48,514 bases of DNA from UBA5209 sp034002865 (GTDB lineage: Bacteria; Patescibacteriota; Dojkabacteria; SC72), in the NCBI GenBank assembly GCA_034002865.1, contig JAVEZR010000005.1, positions 1-48,514 of the forward strand, in the 5' to 3' direction. The notes beneath the pieces are model-generated. The model was not told where the DNA came from. It did not search any database and saw only the letters and a list, made by a program, of their open reading frames with translations. Shown here piece by piece: positions 41,245 through 48,055 of the stretch; position 1 is the first letter of the stretch; the number at the start of each line of letters is the position of its first letter. Made by a program: the position numbers and the translations under genes.

Positions 41245-42411
41245 TTAAGTTTTTGAAATTAAAGGTGACATCTCTCTTAATCTCTCTACTATTGGAGGTA
41301 GAGTATCTAAGAGATATTCAATATCTTTCTTTGTATTTTCTGTAGAGAATGTCAGTCTAAGAGAGCCGTGTGCTATCTCATGAGGAAGACCTATTGCTAG
41401 CAGTACATGAGATGGATCTAGAGAACCAGAGGTACATGCAGAGCCACTAGATGCATATATACCTTTCATATCTAGCATGAGGAGGATTGATTCACCCTCT
41501 ATATATTTAAAGCATACATTTACATTTCCAGGTAGTCTCTTTGTTGGATCACCATTTAATATTGTATTTGGAATAGTGGAGAGTAATCCTTCAATTGTCA
41601 TATCTCTTAACTCTGTTAAATATTTACTCTTCTTCTCTATGTCCTTTGTAGCTATCTCTATTGCTTTTCCAAGACCAACTATACCAGCAACATTCTCTGT
41701 ACCTGCTCTTTTTGTTCTCTCTTGAGCACCTCCATGTAGTAAGCTACTGATATTAACTCCTCTTCTTATATACAGTGCACCTACTCCCTTTGGTCCATTA
41801 AATTTATGACCTGAAAGAGAGAGCAAATCTATATTAAGAGTATTAACATCAATGGGAATGTTGCCAATAGCTTGTACAGCATCTGTATGAAAGTATATCC
41901 CTTTTTCCTTAGCAATCTCCCCTATCTCTTTAATAGGTTGGATAGTTCCTATTTCATTGTTAGCAAACATTACGGATATTAATATTGTATCTTTTCTAAT
42001 TGCATCTTCTAAGTCCTTTACATCAACTATTCCATTCTCTTTTACGGGTAGGTATGTTACTTCAAAGCCTAGTTTCTCTAAATATTGGCATGTATGTAGT
42101 ACTGCATGATGTTCTATATTTGTAGTGATAATATGCTTACCTTTCTTTTCATTCGCAAATGCAACACCCTTAATTGCCCAGTTATCTGCCTCTGTACCAC
42201 CACTAGTAAAAAAGATTTCACTAGAAGTAGCATTAAGAGCTTTAGCAACCTTATCCCTTGCACTATCTACTGCCTTCCTACTCTCCCTTCCAATTCTATA
42301 TATGCTTGAAGCATTTCCATACAGCTGCGTTAAGTATGGCATCATACTTTCTACTACCTCTGGATGTATCTTTGTAGTGGCTGAGTTGTCTAAATATACT
42401 GTTTTTGACAT
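41245..42411 (-). CDS. nifS: Cysteine desulfurase (NifS/IscS)
   Basis: PLP enzyme that takes sulfur from cysteine as a persulfide. The 388-aa protein begins VYLDNSATTKIHPEV, binds PLP through the Lys in SLSGHKFNGPKGVG, and has the active Cys in SSGSACTSGSLDPSHVL, the group I pattern. It heads the nifS-iscU-mnmA operon and would supply both Fe-S assembly and tRNA thiolation. Confidence 0.95.
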   Translation of the reverse strand: MSKTVYLDNSATTKIHPEVVESMMPYLTQLYGNASSIYRIGRESRKAVDSARDKVAKALNATSSEIFFTSGGTEADNWAIKGVAFANEKKGKHIITTNIEHHAVLHTCQYLEKLGFEVTYLPVKENGIVDVKDLEDAIRKDTILISVMFANNEIGTIQPIKEIGEIAKEKGIYFHTDAVQAIGNIPIDVNTLNIDLLSLSGHKFNGPKGVGALYIRRGVNISSLLHGGAQERTKRAGTENVAGIVGLGKAIEIATKDIEKKSKYLTELRDMTIEGLLSTIPNTILNGDPTKRLPGNVNVCFKYIEGESILLMLDMKGIYASSGSACTSGSLDPSHVLLAIGLPHEIAHGSLRLTFSTENTKKDIEYLLDTLPPIVERLREMSPLISKT

Positions 42412-42504
42412 AGGTGGATTGTACCACGGGGGAGGGTATGCTTTCTAGTTATATATTTTTTTCTATGCTATATTTCTATATCTAGAACTTGAGTTAACAA
42501 ATAT

Positions 42505-42942
42505 ATGTCTGAACGAGAACAAGATCAGTACTGTGATATACAAGAGGAGCTTTTTGAAAGATACCCAAATATGTATCTTGATTCTCCAGTAGATATGGAT
42601 TTTTTTGAAATGAGTAGCTGTGAAAGAGAGTTTGTATATTTACTCCAATCAAGAGGTTTAGTTGTATTCAGAGAACCATTGATAAAGGATGTTGATTGTA
42701 GAGAGGATATAGATTGTATTCCTGATTTTTTTGTTTACAATCCCAAAACGAGAGATGGAAAAATTGTAGAGATTACTATGATGAAAGAAAATGGAGGTGC
42801 TTACAACAACAAGGAGAGAAAAACAAAGGCAAGAAAGAAAAGGCAAAGAGAGAGTATTGAAAGGAGTGGAATACCATCTGTATATCTTTATAGGGAACAT
42901 TTAGAAAGGATACGAAAAAGTTGTTGCTGTGGTCTTTTCTAA
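42505..42942 (+). CDS. Hypothetical protein with PD-(D/E)XK-like core
   Basis: 145 aa. IPDFFVYNPKTRDGKIVEITMMKE (about 72-95) has the proline-Asp, then E-x-T arrangement reminiscent of PD-(D/E)XK nuclease folds, and it is followed by a strongly basic stretch NNKERKTKARKKRQRES and a SVYLYREHL strand. The catalytic Lys is replaced by Thr, so it may be inactive, or the fold call may be wrong. Six Cys are present, three in the CCCG near the C-terminus. Stands divergently to nifS and 21 bp before another hypothetical gene. Confidence 0.6.
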   Translation: MSEREQDQYCDIQEELFERYPNMYLDSPVDMDFFEMSSCEREFVYLLQSRGLVVFREPLIKDVDCREDIDCIPDFFVYNPKTRDGKIVEITMMKENGGAYNNKERKTKARKKRQRESIERSGIPSVYLYREHLERIRKSCCCGLF

Positions 42943-42963
42943 AAAGAAGTAATATAATATGGG

Positions 42964-43179
42964 ATGGGAGAAATAGAAAAGCCAAAAGAAAAAGGGAGAA
43001 ACGAGAATATGGATCTTAGGATAAGGGAAATACTTCTTGCATTAGGATATGATCCAGAAGATTTTGATCCAGATACTTTAACGATACAGGAATTTCGAGA
43101 AATTATTAATGCCGGAGCATTTGATTCTGATGGTATTGTAATTAGTGGTGATCATGGTGACCCTATAGATACAGAGTAA
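42964..43179 (+). CDS. Hypothetical small acidic protein
   Basis: 71 aa, not recognised. An internal ATG at 43009 gives a 56-aa product starting MDLRIREILLALG with an AAAGGGAG ribosome site, which may be the true start. The sequence is acidic (DPEDFDPDTLT, GDHGDPIDTE) with one amphipathic helix. TATAAT lies 5 nt before the first ATG. No membrane segment. Confidence 0.5.
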   Translation: MGEIEKPKEKGRNENMDLRIREILLALGYDPEDFDPDTLTIQEFREIINAGAFDSDGIVISGDHGDPIDTE

Positions 43180-43249
43180 TCCTACTAGATATTTTATTCC
43201 TGAGTATACAGTTGGAGCTTTTGTATGAATATGATAAATTGGAGGAGAT

Positions 43250-44848
43250 ATGTTTGATATAGATCCAATATATATAAAAATTTTTTTAGGTATTATTTCT
43301 GCCTTAATCCTTTTCCTTTATGCTATTGAGAATCTAAGTCAAGAATTTCAATCTTTGGCTTCTGAAAGATTTAGAGATTTAATTGCTAAAGCGTCTAGGA
43401 ATAGGTTCATGGGAACTATTGTAGGAGCTTTCTCTACTGCAGTTATACAGTCAAGTTCTGCTGTCTCTGTTATAGCAGTAGTACTAGTTAATACTGGAGT
43501 TATCTCTTTTAGAAATAGCTTAGGGATACTTTTTGGAGCAAATATTGGGACTACTATCACTGCACAGTTAGCACTACTTGGATCTACTGTTTTAGCCCCT
43601 GTACTTATTATTGTCGGTACAATTATTAAGTTAGCAGGTAAGAAATTTAAGCTTATTGGTAAGCCAATCTTCTTCCTGGGATTTATTCTTTTTACTTTAA
43701 ACCTACTCTCCTCTGCTATTGCACCTCTAAGTGACAATCAACAGGTAGTAGCTATATTTGCTAATCTTTCTAATCCCTTTATTGCATTTTCCTTTAGTGC
43801 TCTTTTTACCGCTATTGTTCACTCTAGCTCTGTGACTTCTGGTATAGTAGTTATTCTTGCTATGCAAGGATTGATACCAATAGAGGTTGCTATTTCTATG
43901 ATCTTAGGAGCGAACCTAGGTTCAAGTATTACTGCATATATTGCATCCTCTAGACTCTCTTTGCATGCTAAAAGGGCTGGTTTAGCAAACGTCATGTTTA
44001 ATCTATTTGGAACTACACTCTTTCTACTTCTGCTCTCTCCTTTTATACAGCTTCTATCTTTCATTACAGATGGGGTTGCTAAACAGACGGCATTGGCTCA
44101 TGTAATGTTTAATGTCATAAATGGGGGGATATTCTTAATACTTCTTACTCCTTTTGAGAGGCTAATAACTAGGCTTGTACCTGGTGATGAGCAGGAGGTG
44201 CTTTTTATGCCTAAGTATTTAAATGGAGGGGATCACTCTGCTAGAAACCAAATACAGAATATTAAAAGAGAGATTGTTTACTCTATAGAGAATACTATTC
44301 AAATATACCAAGAAGCCATAGGTATATATTACAACTCAAGTAAACAATCATTAATGAAAATTCAAAAGCTTGAGTCTTTAAATGATTATCTTGATGATGA
44401 AATAACTAAGGCAATTGTAAAGTTGGCAAAGAATAAGCTATCCATTGTAGATGCTCATAGCAGTGTTCTTTTAGTAAAAATATCTAATACAATTGAACAA
44501 ATAGGGGATTTAGGACAGGATTTCTCTGATGTATTTACAAGAATGCATGAATTAGACTTCTCTAATAAGGATGTGTGTATTGATCAGTTAAGCGCTATAC
44601 ATGCTGAGTATTTAGATCTCTTAAAAGAGTTAATACCCTTAATATTAGAGCCTACTGAGGAGAAGATTAGAGAGATTAAGAAGATGGAGATATCTCTTTT
44701 TACACATATACAGGAACATTTTGATACTCATGTTGATAAACTACAGCAGGGGGATAACTATAACGGTAATGTATTTGTAGATGCTGTATCTATATTAGAG
44801 TTAGCAACTTCAAAGATAAGGGGTATTAGGAAGCTATTTGAGGTATAA
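43250..44848 (+). CDS. Na/Pi cotransporter family protein with PhoU-like C-terminal domain
   Basis: 532 aa. Two inverted-repeat membrane blocks contain the paired signature motifs AVIQSSSAVSVIAV (first repeat) and IVHSSSVTSGIVVI (second repeat), with GANIGTTITA and GANLGSSITAYIA, as in Na+-dependent phosphate transporters (PF02690). From about residue 320 to the end it is soluble and helical, like a PhoU domain. A GGAGG ribosome site precedes the ATG. It probably moves phosphate, but other anions are possible for this family. Confidence 0.9.
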   Translation: MFDIDPIYIKIFLGIISALILFLYAIENLSQEFQSLASERFRDLIAKASRNRFMGTIVGAFSTAVIQSSSAVSVIAVVLVNTGVISFRNSLGILFGANIGTTITAQLALLGSTVLAPVLIIVGTIIKLAGKKFKLIGKPIFFLGFILFTLNLLSSAIAPLSDNQQVVAIFANLSNPFIAFSFSALFTAIVHSSSVTSGIVVILAMQGLIPIEVAISMILGANLGSSITAYIASSRLSLHAKRAGLANVMFNLFGTTLFLLLLSPFIQLLSFITDGVAKQTALAHVMFNVINGGIFLILLTPFERLITRLVPGDEQEVLFMPKYLNGGDHSARNQIQNIKREIVYSIENTIQIYQEAIGIYYNSSKQSLMKIQKLESLNDYLDDEITKAIVKLAKNKLSIVDAHSSVLLVKISNTIEQIGDLGQDFSDVFTRMHELDFSNKDVCIDQLSAIHAEYLDLLKELIPLILEPTEEKIREIKKMEISLFTHIQEHFDTHVDKLQQGDNYNGNVFVDAVSILELATSKIRGIRKLFEV

Positions 44849-44880
44849 AACAAAGAACAGCACACCAAACTGCACTGTTC
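44844..44880 (-). terminator. Intrinsic terminator of the ncRNA gene
   Basis: On the minus strand GAACAGTGCA (44880-44871), loop GTTTGG and TGTGCTGTTC (44864-44855) form a 10-bp stem with two G-U pairs, then TTTGTTTTAT. The G-U pairs would be A-C mismatches on the plus strand, so the terminator points leftward. It overlaps the stop of the convergent Na/Pi gene. Confidence 0.8.
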
Positions 44881-45086
44881 AATACTAGGAACCTGTGCAT
44901 CTCAACACAAGAATTAACCTAAGCAGATATAAAGATTAGCTTTTACACCAATCAACTACCTAAGTGCTAGCAGCCGAAGCCACTAACAGAATAATTCTCA
45001 TCCATAGTAGTATTGAAAAAGACATTTGGATCTTAACCAATACAGCTGTCTCTAGGACCAACTATTAGGATTCGAATACCCTAGTA
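44848..45086 (-). ncRNA. Structured small RNA of unknown class (about 240 nt)
   Basis: The 455-bp gap between two genes holds an independent transcription unit on the minus strand. A TTGACA-N17-TATGTT promoter starts it near 45086, and an intrinsic terminator ends it near 44848. The 5' end TACTAGGG pairs with TCCTAGTA (44890-44883) to make an 8-bp terminal helix just before the terminator. Inside are a GTTAGTGGC-TTCG-GCTGCTAGC hairpin (44987-44966), GATTGGT-GTAAAA-GCTAATC, CTTGTGT-TGAGAT-GCACAGG and a GTATTG/CAATAC helix. CCTAGAGACAG can also pair with CTGCTTAGG. G-U pairs in these helices favour the minus strand. I cannot match it to tmRNA, RNase P or SRP RNA; a 6S-like RNA (terminal helix, about 200-nt core, hairpin on the 3' side of a bubble) is an alternative. 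Confidence 0.7.
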
Positions 45087-45091
45087 ACTAA

Positions 45092-45120
45092 AACATACAT
45101 GTAGAGATATCTCTTGTCAA
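45092..45120 (-). promoter_or_regulatory. Consensus promoter of the ncRNA
   Basis: -35 TTGACA is a perfect consensus (45120-45115), the spacer is 17 bp, and the -10 is TATGTT (45097-45092). The predicted start 6-7 nt downstream coincides with the 5' end of the RNA terminal helix. It is the best-matching promoter seen in the window. Confidence 0.8.
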
Positions 45121-45246
45121 TAGAATTTACAAAAAGAATATTAAAGGTTATTATTAAATAGAGGGTTATACCTCACCTGTTATTACTATATGAGTATAAA
45201 TGAGGGTAAGGACTATTCTCTATAGGTTTGAGGAAGAGAGAGGTAA

Positions 45247-45274
45247 TTTACTAATATTTTGGATGCAGTATAAT
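45247..45274 (+). promoter_or_regulatory. Promoter of the DUF1295-GH3 operon
   Basis: -35 TTTACT (45247-45252), 16-bp spacer, -10 TATAAT (45269-45274). The leader is about 23 nt with an AAGG ribosome site 6 nt before the ATG. Nothing else convincing was seen in 45121-45246. Confidence 0.5.
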
Positions 45275-45303
45275 AAAAGATATAAATATTTATAAGGTAA
45301 GCT

Positions 45304-46086
45304 ATGATTCATAACATGTTAATAGTACTAGGAGTAATATTTTTTCTTCAGTTAATCTTTTTTATATATGCTGTTATTAATAAAACAGATAAGGTTACAG
45401 ATCTCTCATATGGTTTAACATTTGTTATTGCATCTATACTCTCCTACTCTCTTGTATATCAATACAGTAGTATATTCAAACTTCTTCTCGTTTTACTTGT
45501 TGTAGTATGGGGATTAAGACTTGCTATCTTTCTATTCGTTAGAGTAGTGAGAACTAAGAAAGATAAAAGATTTGATGGTATTAGAGAGAAGCCTCTAAAA
45601 TTTGCATCCTTTTGGTTACTACAAGCAATCTCTGTATTTGTAATACTTCTACCAACTACATACACATTACTTCTTAATCGGGATACCTCCTTAGGTTGGT
45701 TTTCATATATAGGTCTGTTAATTGCGATTTTAGGTATAGCTATTGAGAGTATTGCTGATGTACAGAAGTTTGTATTTAAGAATGTTGCAGAGAACAAGAA
45801 CAGATGGATTAGTACAGGACTATGGAAATACTCAAGACATCCTAACTACTTAGGAGAGATACTTATGTGGGTTGGTGTATACATCTATGTCTTACCATAC
45901 CTAAATGACTTCTCTCTTCTTACAATTGTTTCTCCAATATATATTTCAGTACTTTTACTCTTTGTATCTGGTATACCTAAATTAGAGAAAGAGTACAAGG
46001 AAAGGTATAAGGGTAATTCTGAGTATGATAAGTATGTAAGAAGTACTGGTCGGCTATTACCTAAGATATTTTTAAAGAATGATTGA
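45304..46086 (+). CDS. DUF1295 membrane protein (steroid 5-alpha-reductase-like)
   Basis: 260 aa with about six membrane helices and the C-terminal motif GLWKYSRHPNYLGEILMWVGVY (about 177-198), followed by GIPKLEKEYKERYKGNSEYDKYVRSTGRLLP. This is the signature of the DUF1295/isoprenylcysteine methyltransferase-steroid reductase superfamily, integral membrane NAD(P)H- or SAM-dependent enzymes. Its substrate is unknown, probably a membrane lipid. It overlaps the GH3 gene downstream by 4 bp. Confidence 0.87.
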   Translation: MIHNMLIVLGVIFFLQLIFFIYAVINKTDKVTDLSYGLTFVIASILSYSLVYQYSSIFKLLLVLLVVVWGLRLAIFLFVRVVRTKKDKRFDGIREKPLKFASFWLLQAISVFVILLPTTYTLLLNRDTSLGWFSYIGLLIAILGIAIESIADVQKFVFKNVAENKNRWISTGLWKYSRHPNYLGEILMWVGVYIYVLPYLNDFSLLTIVSPIYISVLLLFVSGIPKLEKEYKERYKGNSEYDKYVRSTGRLLPKIFLKND

Positions 46087-47168
46087 AAAGAGGTATAAAT
46101 AAACTGCTTCTGTTGGTAGTATTCTTAATATTTTGTACTCTACTCTTTAGGAGTTTTAGTAAGTATATATCTGAAAATAGAGTAGATACTGAGGAGATAT
46201 TACAATCCATGTCTCTTGAGCAAAAGGTTGGACAGCTCTTCATATTAGGATTCTGGGGTAAAGAACCTGACTACTACATCACTAAAATGATTAAGGAGAG
46301 ATATATTGGAGGTGTAATACTACTTGGGTACAATATAGATGGACAGGAACAGTTAAAAACTCTTACAGGTACTCTTCAGGGTATGTCTAAACACCCCCTC
46401 TTTATCTCTGTTGACCAGGAGGGTGGGCAGGTATCTAGAATATGGTTTGAGGATACATACGATATATCTCAATATGATATAGAGAGTACAAAGCAGGCAT
46501 ATGATATTGCAAAAAGTAGAGGTAAGCAGTTAAAAGAGTTGGGTATTAATATGAACTTCTCCCCTGTACTCGACCATATTTCAAATGAACAGTCTTTTCT
46601 CTTTACAAGAACTTTTAGAGGTGATCAGAGCAATGGTATAGAGTTAGCAAAAGCTATGTTAAAGGGATATAGAGATGCGGATATTGTAGCTTGTGTTAAG
46701 CATTTCCCAGGGCATAGTAATGAGACACAGGATTCACACTCTGAGTTAGACAGTGTGGGTATTACAGCAGATATGCTAGATGAGTATATTTATCAATTTA
46801 AAGAGACATTAAATGATGCAGATGCTGTAATGCTTGGCCATATACTATTCCCTAATATCGATCAGGATAGTCCGGCCTCTGTATCAAAGTATTTTGTAAA
46901 TGACCTATTAAGAGATGAATTACAGTTTAATGGTTTAGTAATTACTGATGATATGCAGATGAAATCTATATATGATAGATATAGTATAAAGGAGGCTGCT
47001 GTAAAGGCTGTTATGGTTGGTAATGACCTCCTTATATATACAGGAGATCCTGAGGAGCAAGCAGAGGCATACAGTGCAGTCTTGCAAGCTGTAAGGGATG
47101 GAGTTATAAAAGAGGAGGATATAAATAAGCGAGTGTTAAAAATACTCAACATTAAGTATGGGTTGTAG
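46083..47168 (+). CDS. Glycoside hydrolase family 3 (NagZ-like) membrane-anchored enzyme
   Basis: 361 aa beginning with a TTG that overlaps the previous stop (TTGA). A membrane anchor at about 6-23 puts the catalytic domain outside. The fold carries MSLEQKVGQLFILGF, SVDQEGGQVSR, the KHFPGHSN loop (206-213) and VITDDMQM with the nucleophile Asp (289/290). This matches GH3 beta-N-acetylglucosaminidases. NagZ proteins normally act in the cytoplasm on muropeptides; the anchor suggests an extracellular glycan-trimming role here. Single domain, without the C-terminal domain of larger GH3 enzymes. Confidence 0.88.
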   Translation: MKRGINKLLLLVVFLIFCTLLFRSFSKYISENRVDTEEILQSMSLEQKVGQLFILGFWGKEPDYYITKMIKERYIGGVILLGYNIDGQEQLKTLTGTLQGMSKHPLFISVDQEGGQVSRIWFEDTYDISQYDIESTKQAYDIAKSRGKQLKELGINMNFSPVLDHISNEQSFLFTRTFRGDQSNGIELAKAMLKGYRDADIVACVKHFPGHSNETQDSHSELDSVGITADMLDEYIYQFKETLNDADAVMLGHILFPNIDQDSPASVSKYFVNDLLRDELQFNGLVITDDMQMKSIYDRYSIKEAAVKAVMVGNDLLIYTGDPEEQAEAYSAVLQAVRDGVIKEEDINKRVLKILNIKYGL

Positions 47169-47206
47169 TATCATATAGGTATATATAAATTGTTAACCAA
47201 TTAAAT

Positions 47207-47590
47207 ATGGGTTATTTAGATAATATAGAGGATAGAACAAAGGAGAACAGTAGCTTTAGAAAGGTTCTTTACACAGGAACATATATGCAGCTTGTTGTAA
47301 TGTCTCTTAAGCCTGGAGAAGATATTGGAGAAGAGGTACATGATAATGTAGACCAATTCTTTAGAATTGAAGAGGGCGAAGCTAAGGTAGTAATGGATGG
47401 GGAAGAGAGTATGCTTAAGGAAGATATGGTAGTGATAGTACCTGCAGGTGTTCAGCATAATATAATAAATACATCTGATAAAGAAGATCTTAAACTGTAT
47501 ACAATATATTCACCTGCTAATCATCCCGAAAATACTGAGCATGTAACTAGGGAGGAAGCTATGGAAGCAGAGAAGGAGCATCATCACTAA
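47207..47590 (+). CDS. Cupin-2 domain protein
   Basis: 127-aa single cupin barrel. Metal ligands appear in motif 1, GEEVHDNVDQFFRIEEGEAKV (one His and a Glu), and in motif 2, VPAGVQHNIIN (His). The IGEEVH...DQF-RIE-GE pattern is that of small mannose-6-phosphate-isomerase-like cupins of unknown substrate. The C-terminus is a His/Glu-rich tail (EKEHHH). It is followed by a strong bidirectional terminator. Confidence 0.88.
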   Translation: MGYLDNIEDRTKENSSFRKVLYTGTYMQLVVMSLKPGEDIGEEVHDNVDQFFRIEEGEAKVVMDGEESMLKEDMVVIVPAGVQHNIINTSDKEDLKLYTIYSPANHPENTEHVTREEAMEAEKEHHH

Positions 47591-47610
47591 TATTAATTAC
47601 TGGCTGAATA

Positions 47611-47639
47611 AAAAAGAAGACCTCTTTCGAGGTCTTCTT
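47611..47639. terminator. Bidirectional intrinsic terminator
   Basis: AAGAAGACCTC (47614-47624), loop TTTC and GAGGTCTTCTT (47629-47639) form a perfect 11-bp stem. It is followed by TACTTTTAG on the plus strand and by TTTTTATTC on the minus strand. It lies between the convergent cupin and RRM genes and can stop both transcripts. Confidence 0.85.
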
Positions 47640-47660
47640 ACTTTTAGATCTAATTAATAA

Positions 47661-47924
47661 TTAGAATCTTGGTTTCTGAGGTTTTGCCTCGTTTACTGTG
47701 ATGGTTCTACCATCCATTTCTACACCGTTGAGTTCTGCAATTGCTTTTTGAGCATCCTCTACAGATCCCATTGTTACGAAACCAAAGCCTTTAGATTTTC
47801 CAGTCATTCTGTCCATGATTATGACAGCCTCGACTACCTCTCCGACTTCAGCAAACTTTGCTTTTAGATCTTCATCTTTTAAATTCCATGAAAGACCACC
47901 TACAAATAACTTTGCGTTATCCAT
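47661..47924 (-). CDS. RRM-domain RNA-binding protein
   Basis: 87-aa single RRM. RNP2 is LFVGGLSWN (about 6-14) and RNP1 is SKGFGFVTM (about 44-52), with the usual beta-alpha-beta layout and VDGRTITVNEAKP-like end (MDGRTITVNEAKP). No Gly-rich tail. Small RRM proteins of this type bind single-stranded RNA and are often cold-induced in cyanobacteria. The mRNA leader is about 15 nt, U-rich and lacks a Shine-Dalgarno. Confidence 0.93.
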   Translation of the reverse strand: MDNAKLFVGGLSWNLKDEDLKAKFAEVGEVVEAVIIMDRMTGKSKGFGFVTMGSVEDAQKAIAELNGVEMDGRTITVNEAKPQKPRF

Positions 47925-47946
47925 TTAAATAAAAATAAAAATTAAT

Positions 47947-47995
47947 ACTGTAAATAGATAAACATTGAAATTCAATAATGAAAATTCGAACTTTC
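47947..47995 (-). promoter_or_regulatory. RRM gene promoter with two palindromes
   Basis: Minus strand -35 TTGAAT (47975-47970), 17-bp spacer, -10 TACAGT (47952-47947), 22 nt before the ATG. The palindrome ATTGAAATTCAAT (47964-47976) covers the -35, and a near-palindrome GAAA-x-TTCGAA-x-TTTC (47980-47995) lies just upstream. They could be protein-binding sites, or chance in AT-rich DNA. Confidence 0.45.
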
Positions 47996-48055
47996 TCTAA
48001 TCTACATTTATATTCTACATTAAATAGAAATTAAATGGAAGAGGTTATTAATATT

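Noticed and set aside
45066..45080. T-arm-like GGATTCGAATACC on the plus strand
   Set aside because: The palindromic ATTCGAAT looks like a T-loop, but the flanking bases do not form a 5-bp stem in either orientation and no cloverleaf surrounds it.
44848..45086. tmRNA (ssrA) as the identity of the ncRNA
   Set aside because: No alanine-tRNA-like acceptor ends, no usable T-arm, too short for a normal tmRNA, and the tag-like frame does not end in a hydrophobic AA tail.
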